64,000 bases of DNA, from contig NZ_SIRP01000001.1 in NCBI RefSeq assembly GCF_011634835.1, forward strand, positions 1,984,034 to 2,048,033. The letters are read 5' to 3'. How positions within the stretch are numbered: position 1 is the stretch's first letter; each line of letters opens with the position of its first letter. Source of the stretch: Isoptericola sp. BMS4 (GTDB lineage Bacteria; Actinomycetota; Actinomycetes; Actinomycetales; Cellulomonadaceae). The notes under the pieces are model-generated. The model made no database searches, had not been told where the DNA came from, and worked only from the letters and a program-made list of their open reading frames with translations. The position numbers and the translations under genes are program-made. Positions 52,251-60,356 of the stretch are shown here, piece by piece.

Positions 52251-52856
52251 TCAGCGGTCCACGCGCAGGACGCGGAACCCCTTGGCCGACGCCGCCCGGG
52301 TCACCGGCACGTCCAGCTCGGCGCTGATCCAGCGTGCCAGCGAGTCGGAGCCGAGGTTCTTGGCGACGACGAGCCACGCCGCGCCGGCGTCGTCCAGGCG
52401 GGGGAGCCAGGTGCGCAGCAGGTCGTGCAGCACGGACTTGCCGACCCGGATCGGCGGGTTCGACCAGATCGCGGCGAACCGCACGTCGTCGGGCACCTGG
52501 TCGGCGGTCACGGCGCGCAGGTTCGTCAGCCCGAGCCGGTCGGCCGTACCGCGGAGCAGGTCGAGGGCCCGCTCGTTGACGTCCACCGCCCAGACGGTGG
52601 CGTGCGGGGCTCGCGACGCCATCGTGATCGCGAGCGGCCCCCAGCCGCAGCCCAGGTCGAGCAGGTGGCCGCCGTCCGGGGGGTCCGGCACCTCGGCCAG
52701 CAGGACCCGGGTGCCCTTGTCGACGCCGCCGGGGGAGAAGACGCCGCCGGCCACGTCGACCTCGACGTCGCGACCGGCCAGGTGGACGACCTGGCGGCGG
52801 CGCTCGGCGGGGGAGGCCGGCCGTGCGGTGAAGTAGTGGTCCGGCTGCTCGCTCAC
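52251..52856 (-). CDS. RsmC-like class I methyltransferase
   Basis: 201 aa. The SAM-binding motif HLLDLGCGWGPLAITMASRA is followed by VDVNERALDLL and the base-methylation motif WSNPPIRVGKSVLHDLLRTW, where NPPI marks amino-methylation of guanine or adenine. It resembles the C-terminal half of RsmC (16S rRNA m2G1207), and the N-terminal GVFSPGGVDKGTRVLL matches that family. So rRNA is the likely substrate. GTG 52856 follows TAGGAT by 6 nt. Convergent with dapF. Confidence 0.87.
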   Translation of the reverse strand: MSEQPDHYFTARPASPAERRRQVVHLAGRDVEVDVAGGVFSPGGVDKGTRVLLAEVPDPPDGGHLLDLGCGWGPLAITMASRAPHATVWAVDVNERALDLLRGTADRLGLTNLRAVTADQVPDDVRFAAIWSNPPIRVGKSVLHDLLRTWLPRLDDAGAAWLVVAKNLGSDSLARWISAELDVPVTRAASAKGFRVLRVDR

Positions 52857-52862
52857 GGGCCG

Positions 52863-52868
52863 ATCCTA
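52863..52868 (-). promoter_or_regulatory. Leaderless -10, methyltransferase
   Basis: TAGGAT, 6 nt (CGGCCC), GTG 52856. Confidence 0.5.
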
Positions 52869-52923
52869 CGGCCGCCGTCGCCGCCCCCCGACGCCCGCCC
52901 GTCCGCCCGGCGAGAATTTCGTG

Positions 52924-52980
52924 GGATCGGGACGATCCGGCGTGCGACCCTTGTTGTACCCGTCGACGGGACCGGTCCCG
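52924..52980. promoter_or_regulatory. Two palindromes upstream of hflX
   Basis: GGATCG-GGA-CGATCC (52924-52938) and the perfect 14-bp palindrome CGGGACCGGTCCCG (52967-52980) flank TTGTTGTACC, the only AT-rich stretch before hflX. The first could be an operator; the second would be a hairpin in the leader or an operator at the start point. Confidence 0.4.
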
Positions 52981-53034
52981 AGACCGACGACGTGACCGAC
53001 GCCCGCACGCTGCCAGCAACCCGAGAGGCTCACC

Positions 53035-54570
53035 TTGACCCATACCCCGACCAACCCCGACACCCCGCTGACCGGCCCGTCGGAGCCCTCGGACGCCGCG
53101 CGCGACGCGCAGGCGATCGCGGACGACGTGGTCGCCAGGGTGCTCGCCCGGGCGGGGACCGCGCGCACGGCCGGCACCACCGTCCACGCGGCGCACGACG
53201 GCGACCAGCTCGACCTGGCGGAGCGCACGGCCCTGCGCCGCGTCGCGGGCCTGTCCACCGAGCTCGACGACGTCACCGAGGTCGAGTACCGCCGGCTGCG
53301 CCTCGAGAAGGTGGTCCTCGTGGGCCTGTACTCCGGGGGCGAGGCGGCGGCCCGCGAGGCCGAGGTGTCGCTGCGCGAGCTCGCCGCGCTCGCCGAGACG
53401 GCGGGCTCGCAGGTGCTCGACGGGATGCTGCAGCGCCGCCAGAAGCCGGACCCCGGCACCTACCTCGGCTCCGGCAAGGCGGCCGAGCTCGCGGACGTCG
53501 TGGCCGCCTCCGGCGCCGACACCGTCGTCGCGGACACCGAGCTCGCGCCGTCGCAGCGGCGCGCGCTCGAGGACATCGTCAAGGTCAAGGTGATCGACCG
53601 GACGGCGCTGATCCTCGACATCTTTGCCCAGCACGCGAAGTCCCGGGAGGGCAAGGCCCAGGTCGAGCTGGCCCAGCTGGAGTACCTGCTGCCGCGCCTG
53701 CGCGGCTGGGGCGACTCGATGTCCCGGCAGGCCGGTGGCCAGGTCGGCGGCCAGGGCGCCGGGATGGGCTCCCGCGGTCCCGGCGAGACCAAGATCGAGC
53801 TGGACCGCCGCCGGATCCGCAACCGCATGGCCAAGCTGCGGCGGGAGATCGCTGCGATGGAGCCCGCCCGCCGCACGAAGCGGCTCGAGCGGCAGCGGCA
53901 CGCGGTACCGAACGTCGCGATCGCCGGCTACACCAACGCGGGAAAGTCCTCCCTGCTCAACGCCCTGACCGAGGCCGGCGTCCTGGTGGAGAACGCGCTG
54001 TTCGCCACCCTGGACCCGACGGTGCGGCGCGCGCGCACGGAGGACGGCCGCCAGTACACGCTCACCGACACGGTCGGGTTCGTGCGGCACCTGCCGCACC
54101 AGCTCGTCGAGGCGTTCCGCTCCACCCTCGAGGAGGTCGGCGACGCCGACCTGCTGCTGCACGTGGTCGACGCCTCGCACCCCGAGCCGGAAGGGCAGAT
54201 CGCCGCGGTGCGTGAGGTGCTCTCGGAGATCCCGGGGATCGACCGGGTGCCGGAGGTGGTCGTCCTGAACAAGGCGGACGTCGCCGACCCGGAGGTGGTG
54301 GGGCGCGTGCAGCGCCGCGAGCCGCGCACCGTCGTGGTCTCCGCGCACACCGGCGAGGGGATGGCGGAGCTGCGGGCACTCGTGGCCGCCGAGCTGCCGC
54401 GCCCGCACGTCGAGGTGGACCTCGTCGTGCCGTACTCCCGCGGCGACCTGGTGCACCGCGCGCACGAGCACGGCAGCGGGATGCGCACCGAGCACCTCGC
54501 CGAGGGCACGCGGGTGCGGGGCCACGTCGACGAGGGCCTGGCCGCCGAGCTGCGCCGCGCGGCGCACTGA
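53035..54570 (+). CDS. hflX: Ribosome-associated GTPase HflX
   Basis: Splits stalled 70S ribosomes under heat or antibiotic stress; 511 aa. The N-terminal HflX domain includes GTYLGSGKAAELADVVAASG and VIDRTALILDIFAQHAKSRE. A glycine-rich linker reads GSRGPGETKIELDRRRIRNR. The G domain has GYTNAGKSSLLN (G1), DTVGFVRHLPHQLVEAF (G3), NKAD (G4) and VSAHTGEG. TTG 53035 is preceded by GAGAGG. In actinobacteria HflX can confer macrolide-lincosamide tolerance. The 178-nt upstream gap holds two palindromes. Confidence 0.95.
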   Translation: MTHTPTNPDTPLTGPSEPSDAARDAQAIADDVVARVLARAGTARTAGTTVHAAHDGDQLDLAERTALRRVAGLSTELDDVTEVEYRRLRLEKVVLVGLYSGGEAAAREAEVSLRELAALAETAGSQVLDGMLQRRQKPDPGTYLGSGKAAELADVVAASGADTVVADTELAPSQRRALEDIVKVKVIDRTALILDIFAQHAKSREGKAQVELAQLEYLLPRLRGWGDSMSRQAGGQVGGQGAGMGSRGPGETKIELDRRRIRNRMAKLRREIAAMEPARRTKRLERQRHAVPNVAIAGYTNAGKSSLLNALTEAGVLVENALFATLDPTVRRARTEDGRQYTLTDTVGFVRHLPHQLVEAFRSTLEEVGDADLLLHVVDASHPEPEGQIAAVREVLSEIPGIDRVPEVVVLNKADVADPEVVGRVQRREPRTVVVSAHTGEGMAELRALVAAELPRPHVEVDLVVPYSRGDLVHRAHEHGSGMRTEHLAEGTRVRGHVDEGLAAELRRAAH

Positions 54571-54622
54571 GCCGGAGCGCCGCGACCGGCGCAGCGTGAC
54601 CGCGGGCGTCGGTGACCGCGCC

Positions 54623-54628
54623 TACGAT
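54623..54628 (+). promoter_or_regulatory. Leaderless -10, dinG-like helicase
   Basis: TACGAT, 6 nt (CGTGCG), GTG 54635. Decides the start against the upstream GTG 54596. Confidence 0.45.
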
Positions 54629-54634
54629 CGTGCG

Positions 54635-56713
54635 GTGACTTCCCACGACACCGCCGACGCGCCCGCCACCGACGCCCTGCTCGACCTGGCGGTCGCCGGT
54701 CTGGGCGGTGGTCGGCGCGAGGGCCAGCACCGCATGGCGGTCGCCGTCGACGACGCGGTGGAGGCCGGACGCCACCTGCTCGTGCAGGCGGGCACTGGCA
54801 CGGGCAAGTCGCTCGCCTACCTGGTGCCCGCAGTGCGGCACGCGGTCGTCGACGGGCGCCGCGTGGTGGTGTCGACGGCGACCCTGGCACTCCAGCGCCA
54901 GGTGGTGGCCCGCGACCTGCCGCTGGTGGCCGAGACGGTCGGGCCGCGGCTGCCGCGCCCGCCCCGCGTGGCCCTGCTGAAGGGCTGGCACAACTATCTG
55001 TGCCGCCACAAGATCACCGGGGGATACCCGGCCGAGGGCGCCACCCTGTTCGACCTGCCGCCCGACCCCGGGCCGGGCGAGGGCGCCGCCGCGGAGCAGC
55101 ACCCGGCGCCCCCCGCGCCGGACGGCGGCCGGGGGACGCCCGGCGAGGACGGCGCGCGCCTCGCCGACCACGTGCGGCGGCTGCACTCCTGGGCCGACGA
55201 GACCGAGACCGGCGACCGCGACGACCTCGTCCCCGGCGTGCCCGACCGTGCCTGGCGGCAGGTGTCGGTCACGGCGCTGGAGTGCCTCGGCAACCGGTGC
55301 CCGCTGCTCGCCGAGTGCTTCCCCGAGCGCGCGCGTGCCACCGCGCGGGAGGCGGACGTCGTCGTGACCAACCACGCGATGCTCGGCATCGCCGCGTCCG
55401 GGAACACGGGGGTGCTGCCGGAGCACGACGTCGTCGTGGTGGACGAGGCGCACGAGCTCGCCGAGCGCGTCACGGCGTCGGCCACGGTCGACCTGTCGCT
55501 GACGGTCGTCGAGCACGCCGCCCGCCTGGCGCGCCGGCACGCCGGCACGGAGACGTCGGCCCTGGACGCGGCGTCGCAGCGCCTCGGGTCGGTGCTGGCC
55601 ACGGCCCCGGCGGAGCGCTTCGGCGCGGGCCTCCCCGACGAGCTGCGCGCCGCCGTCGCGGGCGTGCGGGACGCCGCGCGCGAGCTGCTGACCCGCCTCA
55701 AGCCCACGGCGGACCGGTCCGCGCAGGACGCCGGCGCCGCGGAGGCCGGGCAGAAGATGGCGCAGTCCGCCGTCCTGCAGCTCTTCGAGGTCGCCGAGCG
55801 GATGGCCGCCGAGGACACCAGCGACGACGTCCTGTGGTGCTCGCGCCCGGGCGAGAACTCGCCGTGGGGCGGCGACGGGGTGACCCGGCTGCACGCCGCG
55901 CCGCTGGCGGTCGCCGGCCTCATCCGCACCCACCTGCTCGGCGAGTCCACGGGCGTGTTCACGTCCGCGACGCTCGCCCTCGGCGGCACGTTCGACCCGG
56001 TCGCGCGGTCCCTCGGGCTGGCCGCGTCCGGCGGGTCCGACGAGACGCCCGACTGGCAGGGTCTCGACGTCGGCAGCCCGTTCGACTACCCGCGCCAGGG
56101 CATCCTGTACGTCGCGCGGCACCTGCCCGCGCCGGGGCGGGAGCCGACGACGGACGCGCAGCTGACCGAGATCGCCGAGCTGATCACCGCCGCGGGCGGG
56201 CGGACGCTGGGGCTGTTCTCGTCCCGCCGGGCGGCGCAGGCCGCCGCCGAGGCGATGCGTGAGCGGCTCGACGTTCCCGTGCTGTGCCAGGGCGACGACC
56301 AGCTGCCCACGCTCGTGCGCGCGTTCGCCGACGACCCGGCCACCTGCCTGTTCGGGACGCTGTCCCTGTGGCAGGGCGTGGACGTGCCCGGGCCGTCGTG
56401 CCAGCTCGTGCTGATCGACCGCATCCCGTTCCCCCGGCCGGACGACCCGGTCAAGGCCGCCCGCGCCCGCGCGGTCGAGCAGTCCGGCGGCAACGGGTTC
56501 ATGCAGGTCTCCGCCACGCACGCGGCCCTCCTGCTCGCCCAGGGCGCCGGCCGCCTGGTGCGCACCGATGCCGACCGCGGCGTCGTGGCCGTGCTCGACC
56601 CTCGGCTCGCCACGGCCCGCTACGGGACGTTCCTGACCCGTTCCCTGCCGGACTTCTGGCCGACGACCGACTCCGCGCTCGTCCGCGCTGCGCTGCGCCG
56701 CCTGGACACCTAA
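54635..56713 (+). CDS. DinG/YoaA-type iron-sulfur DNA helicase
   Basis: XPD-like 5'-3' helicase acting on R-loops, G4 or damaged forks; 692 aa. Walker A QAGTGTGKSLAYL, four cluster cysteines (Cys123 in YLCRHK, Cys217 and Cys222 in ECLGNRCP, Cys228 in AECF), and the DEAH box VVVDEAHELAE. C-terminal motifs are LGLFSSRRAAQAAAEAM, LWQGVDVPG and QGAGRLVRTDADRGVVAVLD. No N-terminal exonuclease domain and no SOS box upstream. Start at GTG 54635 from TACGAT; GTG 54596 would add 13 residues. Confidence 0.93.
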   Translation: MTSHDTADAPATDALLDLAVAGLGGGRREGQHRMAVAVDDAVEAGRHLLVQAGTGTGKSLAYLVPAVRHAVVDGRRVVVSTATLALQRQVVARDLPLVAETVGPRLPRPPRVALLKGWHNYLCRHKITGGYPAEGATLFDLPPDPGPGEGAAAEQHPAPPAPDGGRGTPGEDGARLADHVRRLHSWADETETGDRDDLVPGVPDRAWRQVSVTALECLGNRCPLLAECFPERARATAREADVVVTNHAMLGIAASGNTGVLPEHDVVVVDEAHELAERVTASATVDLSLTVVEHAARLARRHAGTETSALDAASQRLGSVLATAPAERFGAGLPDELRAAVAGVRDAARELLTRLKPTADRSAQDAGAAEAGQKMAQSAVLQLFEVAERMAAEDTSDDVLWCSRPGENSPWGGDGVTRLHAAPLAVAGLIRTHLLGESTGVFTSATLALGGTFDPVARSLGLAASGGSDETPDWQGLDVGSPFDYPRQGILYVARHLPAPGREPTTDAQLTEIAELITAAGGRTLGLFSSRRAAQAAAEAMRERLDVPVLCQGDDQLPTLVRAFADDPATCLFGTLSLWQGVDVPGPSCQLVLIDRIPFPRPDDPVKAARARAVEQSGGNGFMQVSATHAALLLAQGAGRLVRTDADRGVVAVLDPRLATARYGTFLTRSLPDFWPTTDSALVRAALRRLDT

Positions 56714-56716
56714 CCT
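56711..56716 (+). promoter_or_regulatory. Leaderless -10, ldh
   Basis: TAACCT, 6 nt (GGCGGC), GTG 56723; it overlaps the stop codon of the helicase gene. Confidence 0.45.
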
Positions 56717-56722
56717 GGCGGC

Positions 56723-57682
56723 GTGGACCAGTCGCGCAGCACGACCAAGCTCGCCGTCGTCGGTGCCGGGGCCGTGGGCGCGACCCTCGCCTACGCGGCT
56801 CTCGCCCGTGGCGCGGCCCGGACCGTGGCGCTCATGGACGTCAACCGGACGAAGGTCGAGGCGGAGGTGCTCGACCTGCGGCACGGGGGCATGTTCATCC
56901 CGCAGGCCGAGATCGAGGGCTCCGACGACATCGAGGTCTGCCGCGGGGCGGACGTCGTGGTCGTGACGGCGGGCGCCAAGCAGCGGCCGGGGCAGAGCCG
57001 GCTCGACCTCGCGGAGGCGACCGTCGGGCTGACCCGGTCGATCATGCCGAGGCTCGTCGAGGTGGCGCCGGACGCCGTGTTCCTCATGGTGACGAACCCG
57101 GTCGACGTCGTCACGTACGCGGCGCAGCAGGTCACCGGGCTGCCGCACGAGCGGGTGCTCGGGAGCGGCACGGTGCTGGACTCGTCGCGGCTGCGGGACG
57201 CGCTGGCACGGCACTGCGGTGTCGCCGTGGGCAACGTGCACGCCTACATCGCGGGGGAGCACGGCGACTCCGAGATCGTGCTGTGGAGCTCGGCGACGAT
57301 CGCGGGCGTGCCGCTGCTGGACTGGCGTCCGTTCCGTGGCCGGCCGCCGCTCGACGCCGCGGCCCGGGACGCGATCGCCGCGGACGTGGTCTCGTCGGCC
57401 TACCGGGTGATCGAGGGCAAGGGAGCGACGAACTACGCCGTGGGCCTGGCCGGGACACGGATCATCGAGGCCGTGCTCAACGACGAGCACCGGGTGATGT
57501 CGGTGTCCTCGCGGCTGGACGGTTTCTACGGGATCAGCGGCGTGTGCCTCTCCGTGCCGTCGCTCGTCGACCGCCGCGGCGTCGCCGAGACGATCGACAC
57601 GCCGCTGTCCGACGCGGAGGTCGCGGGCCTGAGATCGTCCGCGGAGAGCATGCGGGCGGTCCAGCGCCGGCTGGGCCTGTAG
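56723..57682 (+). CDS. ldh: L-lactate dehydrogenase
   Basis: Reduces pyruvate to L-lactate with NADH in oxygen-limited growth; 319 aa. The Rossmann loop is VVGAGAVGATLAYA. Substrate residues lie in AKQRPGQSR; Gln87 at the discriminating position indicates lactate rather than malate dehydrogenase. The proton relay is His180 in IAGEHGDSE, and NPVDVVTYAAQQVTG is typical. GTG 56723 is supported by TAACCT upstream. It stands alone between the helicase and the convergent lexA. Fits a facultative cellulolytic lifestyle. Confidence 0.94.
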   Translation: MDQSRSTTKLAVVGAGAVGATLAYAALARGAARTVALMDVNRTKVEAEVLDLRHGGMFIPQAEIEGSDDIEVCRGADVVVVTAGAKQRPGQSRLDLAEATVGLTRSIMPRLVEVAPDAVFLMVTNPVDVVTYAAQQVTGLPHERVLGSGTVLDSSRLRDALARHCGVAVGNVHAYIAGEHGDSEIVLWSSATIAGVPLLDWRPFRGRPPLDAAARDAIAADVVSSAYRVIEGKGATNYAVGLAGTRIIEAVLNDEHRVMSVSSRLDGFYGISGVCLSVPSLVDRRGVAETIDTPLSDAEVAGLRSSAESMRAVQRRLGL

Positions 57683-57727
57683 CCGGGCCCCTCACCGGGC
57701 CCCGCGGGCACGCGTCGCTCCCGTCGA

Positions 57728-57756
57728 GGGCCGCCGCTCGGGCGGTGGCGCGGCCC
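57728..57756. terminator. Hairpin between ldh and lexA
   Basis: GGGCCGC (57728-57734) pairs with GCGGCCC (57750-57756); inner CCGCC/GGCGG is an alternative pairing. A second small stem GGGCCC/GGGCCC lies at 57685-57702. Both are in the 81-nt convergent gap and could end either transcript. Confidence 0.4.
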
Positions 57757-57763
57757 GGACGGC

Positions 57764-58504
57764 TCAGAGGCTGCGCAGCACCGCGACGACCCGTCCGAGC
57801 ACCTGCGCGGCGTCGCCCGGGATGGGGCTGTAGGCGGCGTTCTGCGGCATGAGCCACACGTGGCCGTCCGCCTGCTTGAAGGTCTTGACGGTGGCCTCGC
57901 CGTCGATCATGGCGGCCACGACCTCGCCGTTCTCGGCGACGGGCTGGCGCCGCACCACGACCCAGTCGCCGTCGCAGATGGCGGCGTCGACCATCGAGTC
58001 CCCGGCGACCTCGAGCAGGAAGAGCTCGCCCTCACCCACGATCTGACGCGGCAGCGGGAAGACGTCCTCGACGAGCTGCTCGGCCAGGATCGGGCCACCG
58101 GCGGCGATGCGGCCGACGAGGGGCACGTACGACGGCGCGGTGACCGCCTCGTCGGTGAGGACGGGGACGGCGGGTGCCGCGCCCGGTGCGCCCGTGCCGG
58201 CTGCTTCGTCGGCGGGTGCGTCCGGGTCGACGACCTCCATCGCGCGCGGCCGGTTCGGGTCGCGCCGCAGGTAGCCCTTGCGCTCGAGCGTCATGAGCTG
58301 GTGCTTGACCGAGGAAGGGCTGGACAGCCCGACGGCCTCGCCGATCTCGCGCATGGTCGGCGGGTACCCGCGGTCCTCGACCGAGGTGCGGATCGTCTCC
58401 AGGACGCGCCGCTGGCGCGGCGTCAGCCGGTCCGACCCGGCCGCGAGCTCGCTCACCGGGGCCAGCGCCGCACCGGCCCCGGACCCGTTCCGTCCGCTCG
58501 TCAT
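57764..58504 (-). CDS. lexA: SOS repressor LexA
   Basis: Repressor of DNA-damage genes, self-cleaved when bound to RecA filaments; 246 aa. The N-terminal winged helix is [41 protein letters not shown] linker of about 40 residues rich in Ala/Gly/Pro follows. The cleavage bond is Ala135-Gly136 in GRIAAGGPI; catalytic Ser170 is in [10 protein letters not shown] and Lys207 in EATVKTF. ATG 58504 follows GGGAG. It has its own SOS-boxed promoter and is divergent from the LysM gene. Confidence 0.97.
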   Translation of the reverse strand: MTSGRNGSGAGAALAPVSELAAGSDRLTPRQRRVLETIRTSVEDRGYPPTMREIGEAVGLSSPSSVKHQLMTLERKGYLRRDPNRPRAMEVVDPDAPADEAAGTGAPGAAPAVPVLTDEAVTAPSYVPLVGRIAAGGPILAEQLVEDVFPLPRQIVGEGELFLLEVAGDSMVDAAICDGDWVVVRRQPVAENGEVVAAMIDGEATVKTFKQADGHVWLMPQNAAYSPIPGDAAQVLGRVVAVLRSL

Positions 58505-58594
58505 GACGCACTCCCGTCCCTCGTCGCCGCGGCCACGCGCCGGACCACGGGGCCCGGCGTACCGCCGGCCCGCGCCGTCCTGAGCGTTGCGCCC

Positions 58595-58635
58595 ACTGTA
58601 GGCCAGATCACCCGTCACATCAAACACCTGTTCGA
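58595..58635 (-). promoter_or_regulatory. lexA promoter with SOS box
   Basis: On the minus strand: -35 TTGATG (58618-58623), 17-bp spacer, -10 TACAGT (58595-58600). The LexA box TCAAACACCTGTTCGA (58620-58635, one mismatch to TCGAAC-N4-GTTCGA) overlaps the -35, giving autorepression. The leader is about 80-90 nt. Confidence 0.85.
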
Positions 58636-58682
58636 CATCTCGGGCGAGTGGGCTCGACGCCGTCGGGGGCGCGTGGTACACC

Positions 58683-58713
58683 TGGAACAGGTGTTCGACG
58701 TACAGGTGTTCGA
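58683..58713 (+). promoter_or_regulatory. SOS boxes of the LysM gene
   Basis: TGGAACAGGTGTTCGA (58683-58698) is a near-consensus LexA box (one mismatch). A second, weaker box, ACGTACAGGTGTTCGA (58698-58713), follows at a 15-bp period and reads as a partial duplication. They lie 66-96 nt before the ATG at 58779. No clear -10 was found between them and the gene. Confidence 0.75.
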
Positions 58714-58778
58714 CGTACGGACGTTCGAGCCGGCGCGGGCGTCGTGACGGGACGAACGGTGACGAGAGGACCAGCACC

Positions 58779-59108
58779 ATGGCCAGGACCACAGAGCCCC
58801 ACGGACTCCTCGGCCTCGGCGGCCTGCGCCTGACGCGGCGCGGGCGCGTCGTGGTCGTCCTGCTCGCGCTCGTGCTCTCGGCGGCCGCGGGCCTCGTGGG
58901 CCAGCGGGCGGTGGCGGAGGCCCCGGCGGGGCCCGTGGAGGTGCGCCTGCACGCGGTGGCGCCGGGGGAGTCCCTGTGGGACTACGCGAGCCAGCTCGTC
59001 GAGGTGGACGAGGACGTGCGCGACGTCGTCGCGGACCTGCGGGCGCTGAACCGGATGGACTCCGCGGACCTGCAGGTGGGGCAGGTGGTACTCCTGCCGG
59101 TGCGATGA
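58779..59108 (+). CDS. LysM-domain membrane protein, SOS-linked division inhibitor candidate
   Basis: 109 aa: short basic N terminus, one membrane segment (about residues 23-42, [18 protein letters not shown]), then a single LysM domain outside ([20 protein letters not shown] ... [19 protein letters not shown]). Size, topology and position divergent from lexA match YneA of Bacillus, DivS of Corynebacterium and Rv2719c of mycobacteria, which delay septation after DNA damage. Function here is inferred from that context plus the SOS boxes. ATG 58779 follows GAGAGGA. nrdR begins 102 nt downstream. Confidence 0.87.
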   Translation: MARTTEPHGLLGLGGLRLTRRGRVVVVLLALVLSAAAGLVGQRAVAEAPAGPVEVRLHAVAPGESLWDYASQLVEVDEDVRDVVADLRALNRMDSADLQVGQVVLLPVR

Positions 59109-59210
59109 CGCAGGCCGCGGCGCGGACCGTGTTGCGCGGTGCCTGCCTTCCCGCCTACGTTGTCGGGCAGCCGGGCGTGCCGGTCCGGCACCGAGCGCAG
59201 GAGAACACCG

Positions 59211-59873
59211 ATGCACTGCCCGTTCTGCCGACACGCGGACTCGCGAGTCATCGACTCCCGGACGTCCGACGACGGCACCGCCATCCGCCGGCGTCGGCAG
59301 TGCCCGGCGTGCCAGCGCCGCTTCACCACTGTCGAGACGGCGAGCCTGTCCGTGGTCAAGCGCTCCGGCGCCTCCGAGCCGTTCAGCCGCGACAAGATCG
59401 TCTCGGGCGTGCGCAAGGCGTGCCAGGGCCGTCCGGTGAGCGCGGACGACCTGGCCCTGCTGGCGCAGCGCGTGGAGGAGACGCTGCGCGCCACCGGGAG
59501 TCCCGCGATCGACGCGAACGAGGTCGGCCTGGCGATCCTCGGGCCGCTGCGCGAGCTCGACGAGGTCGCCTACCTGCGCTTCGCGAGCGTCTACCAGGAC
59601 TTCGACTCTCTCGAGGACTTCGAGAGCGCGATCACGTCGCTGCGCGCCGAGCGGGAGACGCGGCGGGCGCGGGCCGCCGGTGAGGGCGCCGACTCCGGTG
59701 ACGACACCGGCGACACCGGTGCCGACGATGCCGGGGACGGTGCCCCCGACACGGAGTCCCGCGGCCGACCCGCCGACGGGAGGGACGAGACCCCCGACCG
59801 TGACCGGGCCGACGGGCGGGACGAGGCGTCGTCCGGCGACACGTCGCCCCAGGCGACACCGCTGCGCGGCTGA
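59211..59873 (+). CDS. nrdR: Transcriptional repressor NrdR
   Basis: Zinc and ATP-cone repressor of ribonucleotide reductase genes; 220 aa. Zinc ribbon: Cys3, Cys6 (MHCPFC) and Cys31, Cys34 (CPACQRRF). The ATP cone spans about residues 46-136 ([20 protein letters not shown], then [20 protein letters not shown]). The conserved protein ends near residue 150; a 70-residue Asp/Gly/Thr-rich acidic tail follows that most NrdR proteins lack. ATG 59211 follows GCAGGAG. The lexA-LysM-nrdR order is the actinobacterial norm. No nrd gene lies in the window. Confidence 0.94.
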   Translation: MHCPFCRHADSRVIDSRTSDDGTAIRRRRQCPACQRRFTTVETASLSVVKRSGASEPFSRDKIVSGVRKACQGRPVSADDLALLAQRVEETLRATGSPAIDANEVGLAILGPLRELDEVAYLRFASVYQDFDSLEDFESAITSLRAERETRRARAAGEGADSGDDTGDTGADDAGDGAPDTESRGRPADGRDETPDRDRADGRDEASSGDTSPQATPLRG

Positions 59874-60013
59874 CCGCGGCGGTCGGTCCCGGGGCGGGAC
59901 GCCCGTCGTCGCGTCGGGCGGCAATTCGGTAGCGGTCCCGGCGCCGGTGCCGCATGCTTGACGCCACGTGCGGGCGACCGCCCGCACGACCGACCGAGCG
60001 TGAGGTGGTCGCG

Positions 60014-60226
60014 ATGACGGCGGAGGGGACGGACCCCGGGGCGTCCGGGCACGAGGCCGGTGCGACGGCGCCGAGCGAGGACACGAAGGCGAGGTTCCGC
60101 GAGGCGCTCGAGCGGAAGAACGCGGCTCGGCACCGGTCGGCGTCCTCGGACGCGAACACCGGCGCGGTGCACGGTTCCGAGACGAACGGCCCGGTGCAGA
60201 GGATGTTCCGCCGCAAGTCCGGCTGA
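60014..60226 (+). CDS. DUF5302 small protein
   Basis: 70 aa, hydrophilic and probably disordered. The DUF5302 pattern is KARFREALERKNAARH followed by a Gly/Ser/His-rich spacer and the basic ending RMFRRKSG. Function unknown; such proteins are common in Actinobacteria and often abundant. ATG 60014 lies 7 nt after GAGGTGG. A run of upstream codons in frame (from 59954) is not supported. Confidence 0.75.
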   Translation: MTAEGTDPGASGHEAGATAPSEDTKARFREALERKNAARHRSASSDANTGAVHGSETNGPVQRMFRRKSG

Positions 60227-60250
60227 GCGCTGCCGCCAGGCCGGACGCCG

Positions 60251-60284
60251 CGAGGGCGCCCCGGGAGGTCCCGGGGCGCCCTCG
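60251..60284. terminator. Terminator between DUF5302 and serA
   Basis: CGAGGGCGCCCCGGG (60251-60265) pairs perfectly with CCCGGGGCGCCCTCG (60270-60284), loop AGGT: 15 bp. It lies 24 nt after the DUF5302 stop and serves convergent serA as well. Confidence 0.75.
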
Positions 60285-60356
60285 TCGTCGGTCCGGCTCG
60301 TCGGTCCGGTCGGGTCTCCCGCTCGGTCGTGGAGCCCGGCGCGGCTCGTCGGCCCG

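Noticed and set aside
57683-57763. Small gene between ldh and lexA
   Set aside because: Only hairpin-forming GC repeats are visible; no frame has a start with a ribosome site or leaderless hexamer.
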